Assembly (NCBI RefSeq): GCF_009683175.1
Contig: NZ_WKKW01000002.1
Span: 1-64,000, forward strand
Source: Bifidobacterium asteroides
Lineage (GTDB): Bacteria; Actinomycetota; Actinomycetes; Actinomycetales; Bifidobacteriaceae
Length of the DNA: 64,000 bases
Direction of reading: 5' to 3'
Shown here in pieces: positions 16,336-25,735 of the stretch (within the stretch, counting starts at the first letter, position 1; each line of letters opens with the position of its first letter). The position numbers and the translations under genes were made by a program. Under the pieces are notes generated by a model. That model saw only the letters and a program-made list of their open reading frames with translations, searched no databases and had not been told where the DNA came from.

Positions 16336-17712
16336 TCAGATGGCCAGCTCGTCGGCAACAACCGAAGCCAACCGCTGGCAAACCTGGTCGGCCTGCTCCT
16401 GGGTGGCCGCCTCGACCATGACCCTGACCAAGGGCTCGGTGCCCGAGGGCCGCAGCAGAACCCGGCCGGTGTTGCCCAGCATCCGCTCCTCCGCCTCGAC
16501 CGCATCCTGGACCTTGGCGTTGGTGCGGGCCGCGTTCTTGTCCACGCCTGAAACGTTGATCAGTTGCTGCGGCAGCTGGGGGAAGTCGGCGGCCAGTTGC
16601 TTGAGGCTCTTGCCTGAGCGCACGACCTCCTTGGCCAGGGTCAGGGCCGTCAGGGTCCCATCGCCGGTGGTGGCGAACTCCCGGTTGATGACGTGCCCGG
16701 ACTGCTCGCCGCCCAGGGTGTAGCCTCCGCGCAGCATCTCCTCAAGGACGTAGCGGTCGCCCACAGCCGTCTGGACGGTGACGATGCCCATCTGCTTCAG
16801 GGCCAGCTTCAATCCCAGGTTGCTCATGACAGTGACCACCAGGGTATCGTTGGCCAGCTTGCCCTCGCGCTGCTTGGCGCGGGCCAGGATGCCCATGATC
16901 TGATCGCCGTTGACCATGTTTCCCTCTTCGTCCACGGCCAGACAGCGGTCGGCATCCCCGTCGAAGGCCACGCCCATGACCGCGTCCGAGGCCTTGACCA
17001 TGGCCTGCAACTGCTCGGGATGGGTGGAGCCGGCGTGCTTGTTGATGTTGTAGCCATCGGGCGAGGCGTTGATGACCACCACGTCCGCTCCGGCCCGGCG
17101 CAGGGCCTCGGGGGCCACCACCGAGGTGGCTCCGTTGGCGCAGTCGGCCACGATCCGCAGACCGTCCAGGGGCTTGGGCTGGGTCTTGTCGGGGGCGACA
17201 GGGGCCACGGCCTCCACCAGATGGTCGATGTACATGTTGGTGGCGGTCACTGTGTCATGGGAGACACGGCCCACGCCCTCGCCCACCGGGCGCTCCCAGT
17301 CCTGGCCCAGGACCGCTTCGATGTCGTCCTCCTTGGAATCCTGGAGCTTGAACCCGCCCCGTGCGAAGAACTTGATGCCGTTGTCGGGCATGGGATTGTG
17401 GGAGGCGGAGATGACCGCTCCCATCTCCACGTTCAGCACGCTGGTCAGGTAGGCGATGCCCGGGGTGGGAATGATGCCCACGTCGATCACGTCGAAGCCG
17501 CCCGAAGACATGCCGGCGGCCAGGGCCGAGGCCAGGAAGTCCCCGGAGACCCTGGTGTCGCGGCCGATCAGGGCCCGTCGGCGCCCCGCGGACCGATCCG
17601 CGCCACGGCCCAGGACACGGACTGCCGCATCGCCCAGATCCAGGGCCAGTTGTGCAGTCAGGTCTCTATTGGCCAAACCGCGTACACCATCGGTACCGAA
17701 TAATCTGGGCAT
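16336..17712 (-). CDS. glmM: Phosphoglucosamine mutase
   Basis: The 458-residue enzyme converts glucosamine-6-phosphate to glucosamine-1-phosphate for UDP-GlcNAc and peptidoglycan synthesis. It starts with the diagnostic MPRLFGTDGVRG. The phosphoserine is Ser104 in ISASHNP, the magnesium loop is DGDADRC, and the sugar-phosphate loop near the C-terminus is RPSGTEPLVRVMVE. GGAGGAG lies 6 nt before the chosen ATG. The open frame continues 25 codons further upstream but is not homologous there. It heads a unit with def. Confidence 0.96.
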   Translation of the reverse strand: MPRLFGTDGVRGLANRDLTAQLALDLGDAAVRVLGRGADRSAGRRRALIGRDTRVSGDFLASALAAGMSSGGFDVIDVGIIPTPGIAYLTSVLNVEMGAVISASHNPMPDNGIKFFARGGFKLQDSKEDDIEAVLGQDWERPVGEGVGRVSHDTVTATNMYIDHLVEAVAPVAPDKTQPKPLDGLRIVADCANGATSVVAPEALRRAGADVVVINASPDGYNINKHAGSTHPEQLQAMVKASDAVMGVAFDGDADRCLAVDEEGNMVNGDQIMGILARAKQREGKLANDTLVVTVMSNLGLKLALKQMGIVTVQTAVGDRYVLEEMLRGGYTLGGEQSGHVINREFATTGDGTLTALTLAKEVVRSGKSLKQLAADFPQLPQQLINVSGVDKNAARTNAKVQDAVEAEERMLGNTGRVLLRPSGTEPLVRVMVEAATQEQADQVCQRLASVVADELAI

Positions 17713-17765
17713 TTGCTCTCCTCCGAACGTACCATCCTGCATGCAGGCAACAGATTCATTATGGC

Positions 17766-17803
17766 CCCGACCCTGACCCGTCGCCACCCGGGCCAGGGTC
17801 GGG
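17766..17803 (-). terminator. GC-rich hairpin after pepN
   Basis: CCCGACCCTG (17766-17775) pairs perfectly with CAGGGTCGGG (17794-17803), immediately downstream of the pepN stop on the minus strand. There is no T-tract, so it may slow rather than stop transcription into glmM. Confidence 0.5.
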
Positions 17804-17811
17804 CGGAATAC

Positions 17812-20427
17812 TCAGCGCAGACGCTCGTTGTATTCGCGGACCTTGAGGATGCGCCTGGAGGACTCCGTGTTCTGGATGATCATCCCGCGCAGGGCCTTGG
17901 GGGCCTCGGCGTGGTCGGCCAGCCAGGCATCGCCCGCCTTGACCAGGGCGGCCGGGTCGGCCTTGGTCGGGTAGAGCCCGCCTGCCGACAGGGGGTTGAG
18001 CAGGGTCTCCGCAATGTGGAAGGTCTTATGGGTCCAGACCTCGTCCACGGCCGCGAAGAAGCGATCCACATAGGGCGCGAAGAGCTCCTGGTCACCCGAG
18101 CCGGAGAAGCCGTCGGCCAGGGCCTCGATCTGCGAGTTGGTCAGATCCTCGTTGTGCAGGGCCTGATCCCAGGCCCAGGCCTTGGCCTGATCCGTCGGAC
18201 GGGCTGCCCGGGCTCCCATGGCGAACTCCCGGTTCTCCGTGGTGTCTTTCGCGGCCAGCTCCCGGTCGATCTCCCCGTCAGCCAGCAGGTCGTGGGCGGA
18301 CAGGGCGTGGATGATCAGCCAGCGGGTGTTGTTGTCGATGGTCAGACCTTCCAGCTTCAGGTCGCCGCTCAGCAGACCACGGGCGTGATCCTCGAAGTCG
18401 GCGTCGTTCCCGTAACCCAGGTAGGCGCGGACCAGCTGGAACTGCTCGTCCGAACCGGGCTGGGCCTTCATGGCCAGATCCCAGAGCGTGCCGGCCACCA
18501 GCTGCAGCATGGGCTGGCGGCGACGGGAGGCGGTGAAGTGGTGGGCTGCCGTGGAGATCTGAGACAGGGCGTAGCGGAAGGTGGTGGACTGATGCTCGGT
18601 GGCCAGGGCCTTCAGACTCAGGCTGATGAAGCGCTCGGCAGGGAACTGCGCATCCCGGGTCATGTCCCAAAGGCTGAGCCAGACCACAGCCCGGGCCAGA
18701 CGGTCCTCAATCCGGTAGAGATTCTGCGTGGCATACTCCAGGGAGTCCTGGTCCAGACGCAGCTTGGCGTAGGTCAGGTCGTCATCGTTGATCAGGATCA
18801 GGGCCGGACGCTTCTTACCGACGACCTGGGGCACTTCGGCTCCCTGGCCCTCCAGATCCAGCTCGAACCGGTCTGTGCGCACCACCTTGCCGGACTCGTC
18901 CTCGTCGTAGAAGCCCACAGCCAGGCGATGGGGACGCAGGACAGGATGCTCCTCGGGGGCGGTCTGGTCGATCCGCATGGCGGTGATGATCCCCCGCTCG
19001 TCGGTCTGCACCTGGCTGCTCAGCGTGGTGATGCCGGCCTCCTCAAGCCAGAGCCGTGACCAGTTGCCCAGGTCGCGGCCGCTGGTCTTCTCCAGCTCGG
19101 TCAGCAGATCCTTCAGGGTGGCGTTGCCGTGGGCATGGGCCGTCAGATAGTTGTGGATGCCCTGGAAGAAGCGATCACGGCCCACGTAGGCGACCAGCTG
19201 CTTCAGGACAGAGCCGCCCTTGGCGTAGGTGATGCCGTCGAAGTTGACCTCGGTATCGTGCAGGTCGCGGATAGGGGCCACCACCGGGTGGGTGGTGGGT
19301 AGCTGATCCTCGGTCAGGGCCCAGCTCTTCTCACCGGAGCAGAAGGTGGCCCAGTCGTCGGTCCACTCGGTGGCCTCGGCGGTTGCCAGGGTCGACATGA
19401 ACTCGGCGAAGGACTCGTTCAGCCACAGATCGTTCCACCACTTCATGGTCACCAGGTCGCCGAACCACATGTGGGCCAGCTCGTGCAAAACGGTCTCCAC
19501 ACGGCGGTTGATCTGGGCCCCGGTGGCCTTGGACTCGAAGACGTAGGAGTCGCGGAAGGTGACCAGGCCGATGTTCTCCATGGCGCCCGCGTTGTATTCG
19601 GGCACGAAGATCTGGTCGTACTTGGCCCAAGGGAAGGGCAGATCCCAGGTCTTGGCATAGAAGGCGAAGCCCTTCTTGGTCACGTCGAAGAGGTATTCGG
19701 CGTCCCCGTCCAGGGAGTCCTTCAGCGCCTGGCGGCAGTATAGGCCCATGGGGATGGTCCGTCCATCCTCGTTCTGGTATTCGCTGGTCCATTGGGCATA
19801 AGGTCCGGCGGCGAAGGCGGTCAGGTAGGAGCTCATGACCGGGGTGGTCTGGAAGACCCAACGGGTCACGCCCTCGGTGTGGCCGCCCTCCAGGGTTCCC
19901 TCGGCGGTGCGGCTGTCCAGGTCCTGATGGGAAGCGGGAGGCATGTTGGACAGGACCGTCCAGGATGCCGGGGCATCCACGGTGAAGTCAAAGACGGCCT
20001 TGATGTCGGGCTGGTCGAAGACGGCATAGACCCTGCGGGCGTCGGGCACCTCGAACTGGGAGTAGAGGTAGACGTTGCCATCCGAGGGGTCCACGCTGCG
20101 ATGCAGTCCCTCGCCTGTGCGCGAGTAGCGGCAGAGGGCCTCCACCCGCAGCTGGTTGTGCTGGCGCAGGTCGTTGAGCTCAATCCGGTCGTCCCGGAAG
20201 GCCAGGGCCGGGTCCAGACGCCGGCCGTTGAGCTCGATCAGGCTGACCTGGTCGGCGATCAGATCTACAAAGGTGGACTCCCCCGGCCGGGCATCAAAGT
20301 CGATCAGGGCCGTGGAGGGGAAGGTGGCAGGCCCCTTGGTCAGGTCCAGATTGACCTTGTAGCTGACATTGGATACGACGACGGCTCGCTCTTCGGCTTC
20401 CACACGAGTCAGATTGGCTCCGGGCAT
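17812..20427 (-). CDS. pepN: M1-family aminopeptidase N
   Basis: The 871-residue zinc aminopeptidase releases N-terminal residues from peptides. The exopeptidase motif GAMEN lies at about residues 276-280. The zinc site is HELAH (315-319) with the distal glutamate in WLNESFAEF. A long C-terminal ERAP1-like helical domain follows. No signal peptide is visible, so it is cytosolic. The start MPGANLTRVEAEERA is chosen because AAGGAAA precedes it; about 60 upstream in-frame codons are low-complexity and lack homology. It probably feeds amino-acid supply from imported peptides. It is divergent from the lipase-like gene. Confidence 0.95.
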   Translation of the reverse strand: MPGANLTRVEAEERAVVVSNVSYKVNLDLTKGPATFPSTALIDFDARPGESTFVDLIADQVSLIELNGRRLDPALAFRDDRIELNDLRQHNQLRVEALCRYSRTGEGLHRSVDPSDGNVYLYSQFEVPDARRVYAVFDQPDIKAVFDFTVDAPASWTVLSNMPPASHQDLDSRTAEGTLEGGHTEGVTRWVFQTTPVMSSYLTAFAAGPYAQWTSEYQNEDGRTIPMGLYCRQALKDSLDGDAEYLFDVTKKGFAFYAKTWDLPFPWAKYDQIFVPEYNAGAMENIGLVTFRDSYVFESKATGAQINRRVETVLHELAHMWFGDLVTMKWWNDLWLNESFAEFMSTLATAEATEWTDDWATFCSGEKSWALTEDQLPTTHPVVAPIRDLHDTEVNFDGITYAKGGSVLKQLVAYVGRDRFFQGIHNYLTAHAHGNATLKDLLTELEKTSGRDLGNWSRLWLEEAGITTLSSQVQTDERGIITAMRIDQTAPEEHPVLRPHRLAVGFYDEDESGKVVRTDRFELDLEGQGAEVPQVVGKKRPALILINDDDLTYAKLRLDQDSLEYATQNLYRIEDRLARAVVWLSLWDMTRDAQFPAERFISLSLKALATEHQSTTFRYALSQISTAAHHFTASRRRQPMLQLVAGTLWDLAMKAQPGSDEQFQLVRAYLGYGNDADFEDHARGLLSGDLKLEGLTIDNNTRWLIIHALSAHDLLADGEIDRELAAKDTTENREFAMGARAARPTDQAKAWAWDQALHNEDLTNSQIEALADGFSGSGDQELFAPYVDRFFAAVDEVWTHKTFHIAETLLNPLSAGGLYPTKADPAALVKAGDAWLADHAEAPKALRGMIIQNTESSRRILKVREYNERLR

Positions 20428-20640
20428 GAATTTCCTTTCGCACATGGATGTCGGTGCCCCCACCGGCATCGGCATAGGTCCTGTATGGATATGGCATGTC
20501 AAGTCTAATGCGGGCACCAGCCGACGGGCCAGGAGGACGGTTACCCTCTTTTCTGATGGCGCAGTCCGGACGGGAATAGTCGGGCCTCCAGGCGGTTGTT
20601 CATGGTCCATGCCTCACGAGTCTGGCAGAAAGGGAGCGTC

Positions 20641-21399
20641 ATGCAGGTCCGGACCGGGTTCACCACTCAGCAGCTCAACATGCTCTGCCAGTACTCCTAC
20701 GGGATCGGTCGAGGGGATGTCAAGACCAGGCCTGGCCTGCACCGGTTCGAAGATCCGGCCCTGGGCAGTTACTGGGTACTGCGTTCCCGCTACTGCCCCG
20801 AAAACGGCTTCGAGGGGATGATCGCTGCCCCGGATCTGGAGGGTGGCCCGGACTATGCCCATTTGATCGTGGTCTATGCAGGCACCAACCTGCGCGACGA
20901 CCCACGCCACGACATCCACGCCGCGTTGACCTGTTTCCTGCCGCCGCTGAACGGGGAGCCGGGGCAGACACAGCAGGCAGGCATACTGGCCGAGCAGGCA
21001 CTTGACCTGGCCAGACGGAGGGCGGGAACCGACCGTGGGGTGCTCTTTACCGGGCATAGTCTAGGCGGAGGCCTGGCCCTGATCCAGGCGGCGGAGCAGG
21101 ACATGCCCGCTCGGGTCTTCTGCGCCGCCGACCCCTGGCGGGTGCTGGACCAAAAGCAGCGTCAGCGGGTGGCCCGTCACTACGGGGACGGAAAATTCCT
21201 GGACTATCGTCTGGGCAACGACCGGGTGACCGGGACCGCCAATCGACTGCTGAGCGGACAGGCCGACCGCAGCGCCTGCGTAGTCTGGTGCGGCAAGGGA
21301 CCCAGCAGGTTCGGACACTGGTTGGGCGACTTCGACTTCGACCAGGGCGGCGAGGTCCTGGTCGAAACTCCCCTTACGGTGACCGCATATCCACGGTAG
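20641..21399 (+). CDS. Lipase-like alpha/beta hydrolase (Mbeg1/lipase-3 type)
   Basis: The 252-residue protein has the nucleophile elbow GHSLGG with Ser140 and an upstream VVYAGTN segment typical of class 3 lipase and Mbeg1-like folds. The acid/histidine partners are not certain; candidates are Asp in the CAADPW segment and His in the RFGHW segment near the C-terminus. No signal peptide is seen. The start MQVRTGF is preceded by AAAGGGAG. It is monocistronic, divergent from pepN, and followed by an inverted repeat. Substrate is unknown. Confidence 0.75.
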   Translation: MQVRTGFTTQQLNMLCQYSYGIGRGDVKTRPGLHRFEDPALGSYWVLRSRYCPENGFEGMIAAPDLEGGPDYAHLIVVYAGTNLRDDPRHDIHAALTCFLPPLNGEPGQTQQAGILAEQALDLARRRAGTDRGVLFTGHSLGGGLALIQAAEQDMPARVFCAADPWRVLDQKQRQRVARHYGDGKFLDYRLGNDRVTGTANRLLSGQADRSACVVWCGKGPSRFGHWLGDFDFDQGGEVLVETPLTVTAYPR

Positions 21400-21408
21400 T
21401 ATGGAAAC

Positions 21409-21443
21409 CGGGCGGTCTCCAATGAGGGAGCGTCACCCGCCCG
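21409..21443 (+). terminator. Inverted repeat after lipase-like gene
   Basis: CGGGCGG (21409-21415) pairs with CCGCCCG (21437-21443), starting 10 nt after the stop codon. Without a following T-run it is only a candidate terminator. Confidence 0.45.
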
Positions 21444-21515
21444 CAGGGATGTCATGTTGGGTTATTCAACTTCGTCCGTGCAGGGCCTACACGCATATCA
21501 GAGAGGATATACGAT

Positions 21516-22580
21516 ATGAAAGCATTGATGTACTACGGCAAGGAAGATGTACGTCTGGAGGACATACCCGAGCCTGAGCTCAAACCGGGGACCATCAAGA
21601 TCCACCCCGCCTTCACCGGCATCTGCGGTTCCGACCTTCACCTCTACTTTGACGGCGAGCAAAACGGCGGCAACTCCAAAGACACCCCGCACCCTCTTTC
21701 CGGGGAGACCCTGCCGGTGGTCTTCGGCCATGAGATCTCCGGAACCATCGAGGCCATCGCCGATGACGTGCACACCGATATGAAGGTGGGCGACTCCGTG
21801 GTGGTCGAGGCCGAGATGGCCTGCGGAGAATGCCCCGCCTGCAAGGCCGGCAACTACAATGACTGCCCCAAGCTGGGCTTCATCGGCATCAACGGCTGGG
21901 GCGGTGGCATGAGCGAGCACATGGTGGTGGCCGCCGAGCGCGTCTTCCCCGTGGGCGACCTGCCCCTGGATCAGGCAGCCCTGATCGAACCCTTCTCAGT
22001 GGCCTACCACGCCGTGCGTCTGATCCATACCGAACCCGGGCAGACCGCCCTGGTCGGCGGAGCAGGACCTGTCGGCCTGCTGCTGGGAACCGTGCTCAAG
22101 GCCAAGGGGCTCAAGGTCATCATGTCCGAGCTCTCCCATGCCCGCAAGGACAAGGCCCTGCAGTCCGGTGCCGCTGACCTGGTCATCGACCCCAGCAAGG
22201 AGGATCTGCTGGAGCGGGTCAGGACCGAGACCGATGGCCGTGGCGCCGATGTGGCTTTCGACGCGGCCGGCGCGGAACCAGTGGTCCACCAGCTTCTGTC
22301 GGCACTCAAGGCACAGGGCAGCCTGGTCGTCGTGGCCATCCACGTCAAGCCCGTCAACTTGAACCTGACCATGGAGATGGGCTTCGGCGAGAAGCTGATG
22401 TCAGGATCCATGGGATACGCCAACGATCATGCCGACGCCATCAAGCTCATTCATGACCGGAACATCGACCTGTCCACCTTCATCACCGACCGGATCAAGG
22501 TCGAGGACATCGTGGACAAGGGCTTCCGTCCGCTGCGTGAGGACGCGGAAAACCACGTCAAGATCATCGTGAGCATGTAA
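21516..22580 (+). CDS. Zn-dependent 2,3-butanediol-type dehydrogenase
   Basis: The 354-residue medium-chain dehydrogenase most resembles (R,R)-butanediol/polyol dehydrogenases. Catalytic zinc ligands are Cys37 (GICGSDLH) and His72-Glu73 (FGHE), with structural cysteines 103, 106, 109 and 117. The nucleotide-binding loop is GGAGPVG. The insertion after the first zinc ligand (YFDGEQNGGN...HPLSGETLPV) is characteristic of the BDH subgroup. AGAGAGG lies about 8 nt before the ATG. It is a single-gene unit. It probably balances NAD(H) by acetoin/butanediol or sugar-alcohol interconversion, but specificity is inferred. Confidence 0.85.
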   Translation: MKALMYYGKEDVRLEDIPEPELKPGTIKIHPAFTGICGSDLHLYFDGEQNGGNSKDTPHPLSGETLPVVFGHEISGTIEAIADDVHTDMKVGDSVVVEAEMACGECPACKAGNYNDCPKLGFIGINGWGGGMSEHMVVAAERVFPVGDLPLDQAALIEPFSVAYHAVRLIHTEPGQTALVGGAGPVGLLLGTVLKAKGLKVIMSELSHARKDKALQSGAADLVIDPSKEDLLERVRTETDGRGADVAFDAAGAEPVVHQLLSALKAQGSLVVVAIHVKPVNLNLTMEMGFGEKLMSGSMGYANDHADAIKLIHDRNIDLSTFITDRIKVEDIVDKGFRPLREDAENHVKIIVSM

Positions 22581-22604
22581 ACGCTCCCTTCTGCTGATAA
22601 CACT

Positions 22605-22642
22605 GAAGGCTCCTGCCGTCCTTCTGGGCGACCGGAGCCTTC
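22605..22642. terminator. Hairpin between convergent genes
   Basis: GAAGGCTCC (22605-22613) pairs perfectly with GGAGCCTTC (22634-22642) between the butanediol-type dehydrogenase and rnj stops. T-tracts are poor on both strands. Position suggests a shared terminator. Confidence 0.6.
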
Positions 22643-22668
22643 GGTATTCAGTATGCAGGCAGCGGCGA

Positions 22669-24540
22669 TCAGTCCTGCGGCTGCACGTCGGTGGCGATGT
22701 CGGCCACCACGGGCACGATCATGGGCCGGCGGTGCAGCTTGCGGGAGATCCAGCCGCCCAGGGTGCGGCGCATCATCTGCTGAAGCTGGTAGGTGCCGGT
22801 GGTCCCCTTGGACATGGCATCTTCAAGCTGATCGACTATCTGGGAGTTGATGGACTTGAACTCGCTCTCGTCCTCGGCCACGGCGTTCAGGTAGAGCTTG
22901 GGGCCGGAAACGACCTTGCTGGTCTCGGTGTCGACCACGGCGAAGGCGGAGACAAAGCCCTCGGTGCCCAGAATCCGGCGCTGCTCCAGCTCGTCGTCGG
23001 TCAGCTGACCCACCGAGTCGCCGTCCACATAGACGTATCCGCAGGGCACGGATCCGACCACGGCGGCCTGGCCGTGGTAGAGGTCCACCACGTCGCCGTC
23101 CTCGGCCAGGACCACGTTCTGCGGATCCACGCCGGTCTTGACGGCAATCAGGCCGTTGGCCACCAAATGTCGGTTCTCGCCGTGGATGGGCATGGCGCAC
23201 TTGGGCTGCACGATGTTATAGAAATGCAGCAGCTCGCCCTCATCGGAGTGGCCGGAGACGTGGATGGCCGCGTTGTCTCGATTGACCACCTTGGCGCCCA
23301 GACGCACCAGCTTGTTGATGACCTTGTAGACCTCGTGCTCGTTGCCGGGGATCAGTGAGCTGGCCAGGATGACCGTGTCGAACTCATTGATGGTGATGTC
23401 ACGGTGGGTCCCGTCGGCGATGCGGCCCAGAGCCGCCATGGGCTCGCCCTGGGATCCGGTGCACATGTAGACGATCTTCTCGTCGGGGATGCTGTGGGCG
23501 TCCTTGAGGTCGACCACGGTGTCCTCGGGCAGGTGAAGGTAGCCCAGGTCGGAGGCGATGGACATGTTGCGGACCATGGACCGGCCGGCGAAGACCACCT
23601 TGCGGCCGAACTTGTGGGCTGCGTCGACCACCTGCTGCACCCGGTGGACGTGGCTGGAGAAGGAGGCCACGATGATCTTGCGCTGGGCCTCGGCGAAGGC
23701 CTTGTCCAAGGCGGGGGCGATGGAGATCTCGGGCTTGACGAAGCCAGGGACCTCGGCGTTGGTGGAATCGACCATGAGCAGGTCCACGCCGGACTCGCCC
23801 AACTTGGCGAACTCCCTCAGGTCAGTCAGTCGATGATCCAAAGGCAAGGGATCGATCTTCATGTCACCGGTGTCGATGATGTGACCCGCGGGGGTGCGCA
23901 CAGAGACAGCCAGGGCGTCAGGAATGGAGTGGGTCACCGCCACGAACTCCAGGCTGAAGGGGCCAACCTTGAGCTTGTCGCGGCCCTTGACCTCAACCTC
24001 GGTGGGCTTGAGATGATGCTCCTCACACTTGGCATCCACGAACCCCAGGGTCAGCTTGGAACCAATCAGGGGAATGTCCGGACGCAGCTTGAGCAGATAG
24101 GGCACGCCGCCGATATGGTCCTCATGCCCATGGGTCAGCACCAGGGCATCCACCTGATCCAGCTTGTCCTTGATGTAACTGAAGTCGGGCAGAATCAGGT
24201 CCACGCCCGGCTGCTCCTCCTCCGGGAAGAGCACCCCGCAGTCAATAAGCAGAATGTGGCCGTTGTACTCGATCACATTCATGTTCCGGCCGATCTCCCC
24301 CAAGCCACCAAGCGGGACGATACGCATGGAGCCCTTACGGTACTTGGGAGGCGCCACCAGACGCTGCTCGGTCTGGGTGCCCTTGCCGCGGGCAATGGCG
24401 CCGTTACGGCGGCTGCGGGATTCACCCCGGGACCTGCCCGACCCCTGCTTACCGTTCTTCGAGGAGGACCGACGATTTCTGCTCTTGCCGGTCGTGTTTG
24501 ATTCTTCTTGTTTTCTTGCCATTCTCACTTGTGTTTCCAT
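22669..24540 (-). CDS. rnj: Ribonuclease J
   Basis: The 623-residue metallo-beta-lactamase/beta-CASP nuclease processes and degrades RNA 5' to 3' and endonucleolytically. The metal motif HGHEDHIGG starts at residue 137. Later beta-CASP motifs include SFSSHVHRVQQVV and SGHSDEGEL. The first 60-70 residues are a strongly basic, Arg/Lys/Ser-rich disordered extension, typical of actinobacterial RNase J and probably RNA-binding. The gene follows dapA by 44 nt, so they are probably co-transcribed. The ATG at 24540 is used; a second in-frame ATG six codons on cannot be excluded. Confidence 0.95.
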   Translation of the reverse strand: METQVRMARKQEESNTTGKSRNRRSSSKNGKQGSGRSRGESRSRRNGAIARGKGTQTEQRLVAPPKYRKGSMRIVPLGGLGEIGRNMNVIEYNGHILLIDCGVLFPEEEQPGVDLILPDFSYIKDKLDQVDALVLTHGHEDHIGGVPYLLKLRPDIPLIGSKLTLGFVDAKCEEHHLKPTEVEVKGRDKLKVGPFSLEFVAVTHSIPDALAVSVRTPAGHIIDTGDMKIDPLPLDHRLTDLREFAKLGESGVDLLMVDSTNAEVPGFVKPEISIAPALDKAFAEAQRKIIVASFSSHVHRVQQVVDAAHKFGRKVVFAGRSMVRNMSIASDLGYLHLPEDTVVDLKDAHSIPDEKIVYMCTGSQGEPMAALGRIADGTHRDITINEFDTVILASSLIPGNEHEVYKVINKLVRLGAKVVNRDNAAIHVSGHSDEGELLHFYNIVQPKCAMPIHGENRHLVANGLIAVKTGVDPQNVVLAEDGDVVDLYHGQAAVVGSVPCGYVYVDGDSVGQLTDDELEQRRILGTEGFVSAFAVVDTETSKVVSGPKLYLNAVAEDESEFKSINSQIVDQLEDAMSKGTTGTYQLQQMMRRTLGGWISRKLHRRPMIVPVVADIATDVQPQD

Positions 24541-24584
24541 TATCTGTACCCCCGTCTGATACAGGGGCGACGCTTGGTTGCTTG

Positions 24585-25496
24585 TCAGGAACGCATCAGC
24601 CCTGCGGCCTTCATGCCTTTCTCGGCTTGGATCAGCTGGTCCTTGCCAGGCCCAAGATTAGGGAGCCTCATCGTCGTGCTGTCCAAGACGCCGGCCACCT
24701 TCAAAGCGGCCTTGGCCATTACCGCCTGCTGCCCTTGGCCGTTCAGAGCCTGGACCAGCGGCGCCAAGACGGTCGACAACCTCCGCGCCCCTTTCAGGTC
24801 GCCTTGATCGAACCGAGTCGCCAGGTCCTGCATAGGACCGCTGGCCACATGGGCCATGACCGATATGACGCCGACGGCACCCAAAGCCAGGAAGGGCAGG
24901 TACAGCCCGTCATCGCCGGAGTACCAGGTCAGCCCCGTCTCCTTACGCTTGATGGGAACTGCGGCCAGGTCACCAGTGGCATCCTTGACTGCCTCGACAT
25001 GCGGCAATTCGGCAAGACGACGGTAGGTATCCACAGTCACGTGCAACCCTGTGCGGCCAGGTACATCGTAGAGCACGATGGGACGATCCACAGACCGGCA
25101 GACGGACCTGAAATGCGCTACAACCCCATCCTGGGAGGGTCTGGAGTAGTAAGGCATGACCACCAGGAGCGCATCTGCCCCGGCTTCCTGGGTCATCTCG
25201 GCCATGCGGACCGTATGGGCCGTGTCATTGGAGCCCGCACCCGAGATGACCGGCACGTCCACCGAATCCTTTACTGCTCGTACCAAATCGACTTTTTCTT
25301 CCATGTGGGTGGCCGGAGATTCGCCGGTGGTGCCGTTGACCAGTATGCCGTCGGCCCCATCAGCCACCAGGGTCCGGGCCAGATTGGCGGCAGCCTCGTA
25401 ATCCACGGATCCGTCATGGTTCATGGGGGTGACCATGGCCGGCACGACCCGCCCGAATGGGGCCTTGTCCAACAGATGGGTTTGGAGCTCAGACAT
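24585..25496 (-). CDS. dapA: 4-hydroxy-tetrahydrodipicolinate synthase
   Basis: The 303-residue TIM-barrel enzyme condenses pyruvate with aspartate semialdehyde, the first committed step to diaminopimelate and lysine. The Schiff-base residue is Lys171 (VKDATGD) and the proton-relay tyrosine is Tyr143 (YDVPGRTG). The GTTGES loop at 55-60 is canonical, unlike the catabolic paralogue at 7844-8737. It lies upstream of rnj. dapB is on the same strand 4.2 kb upstream, separated by an accessory block of membrane-protein genes. Confidence 0.95.
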   Translation of the reverse strand: MSELQTHLLDKAPFGRVVPAMVTPMNHDGSVDYEAAANLARTLVADGADGILVNGTTGESPATHMEEKVDLVRAVKDSVDVPVISGAGSNDTAHTVRMAEMTQEAGADALLVVMPYYSRPSQDGVVAHFRSVCRSVDRPIVLYDVPGRTGLHVTVDTYRRLAELPHVEAVKDATGDLAAVPIKRKETGLTWYSGDDGLYLPFLALGAVGVISVMAHVASGPMQDLATRFDQGDLKGARRLSTVLAPLVQALNGQGQQAVMAKAALKVAGVLDSTTMRLPNLGPGKDQLIQAEKGMKAAGLMRS

Positions 25497-25735
25497 ACTT
25501 CAACGCTACTTGCAGACGGGGACTCATCACCCTCACGACACCCTTCCCCCACTGTCAGTCTTAGACAAGCAACGTGTGCCGAACCTCCTCAATCCCTGCC
25601 CAATCAACAAGAGGGGAAAGAGACGGTCCCCAGTAGCATAAGCCAGATGGCAGAGCCAGCCCGGTCACCCTGCCGCATCCCACGATGTGCGTTCGATCCG
25701 TGCCTATAAGCAGAGAGCAGCATCCCGGGGCAAGC

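Noticed and set aside
25691-25699. tRNA-like T-loop sequence GTTCGATCC
   Set aside because: Flanking bases do not form a T-arm, and no acceptor, D or anticodon arms could be folded around it.
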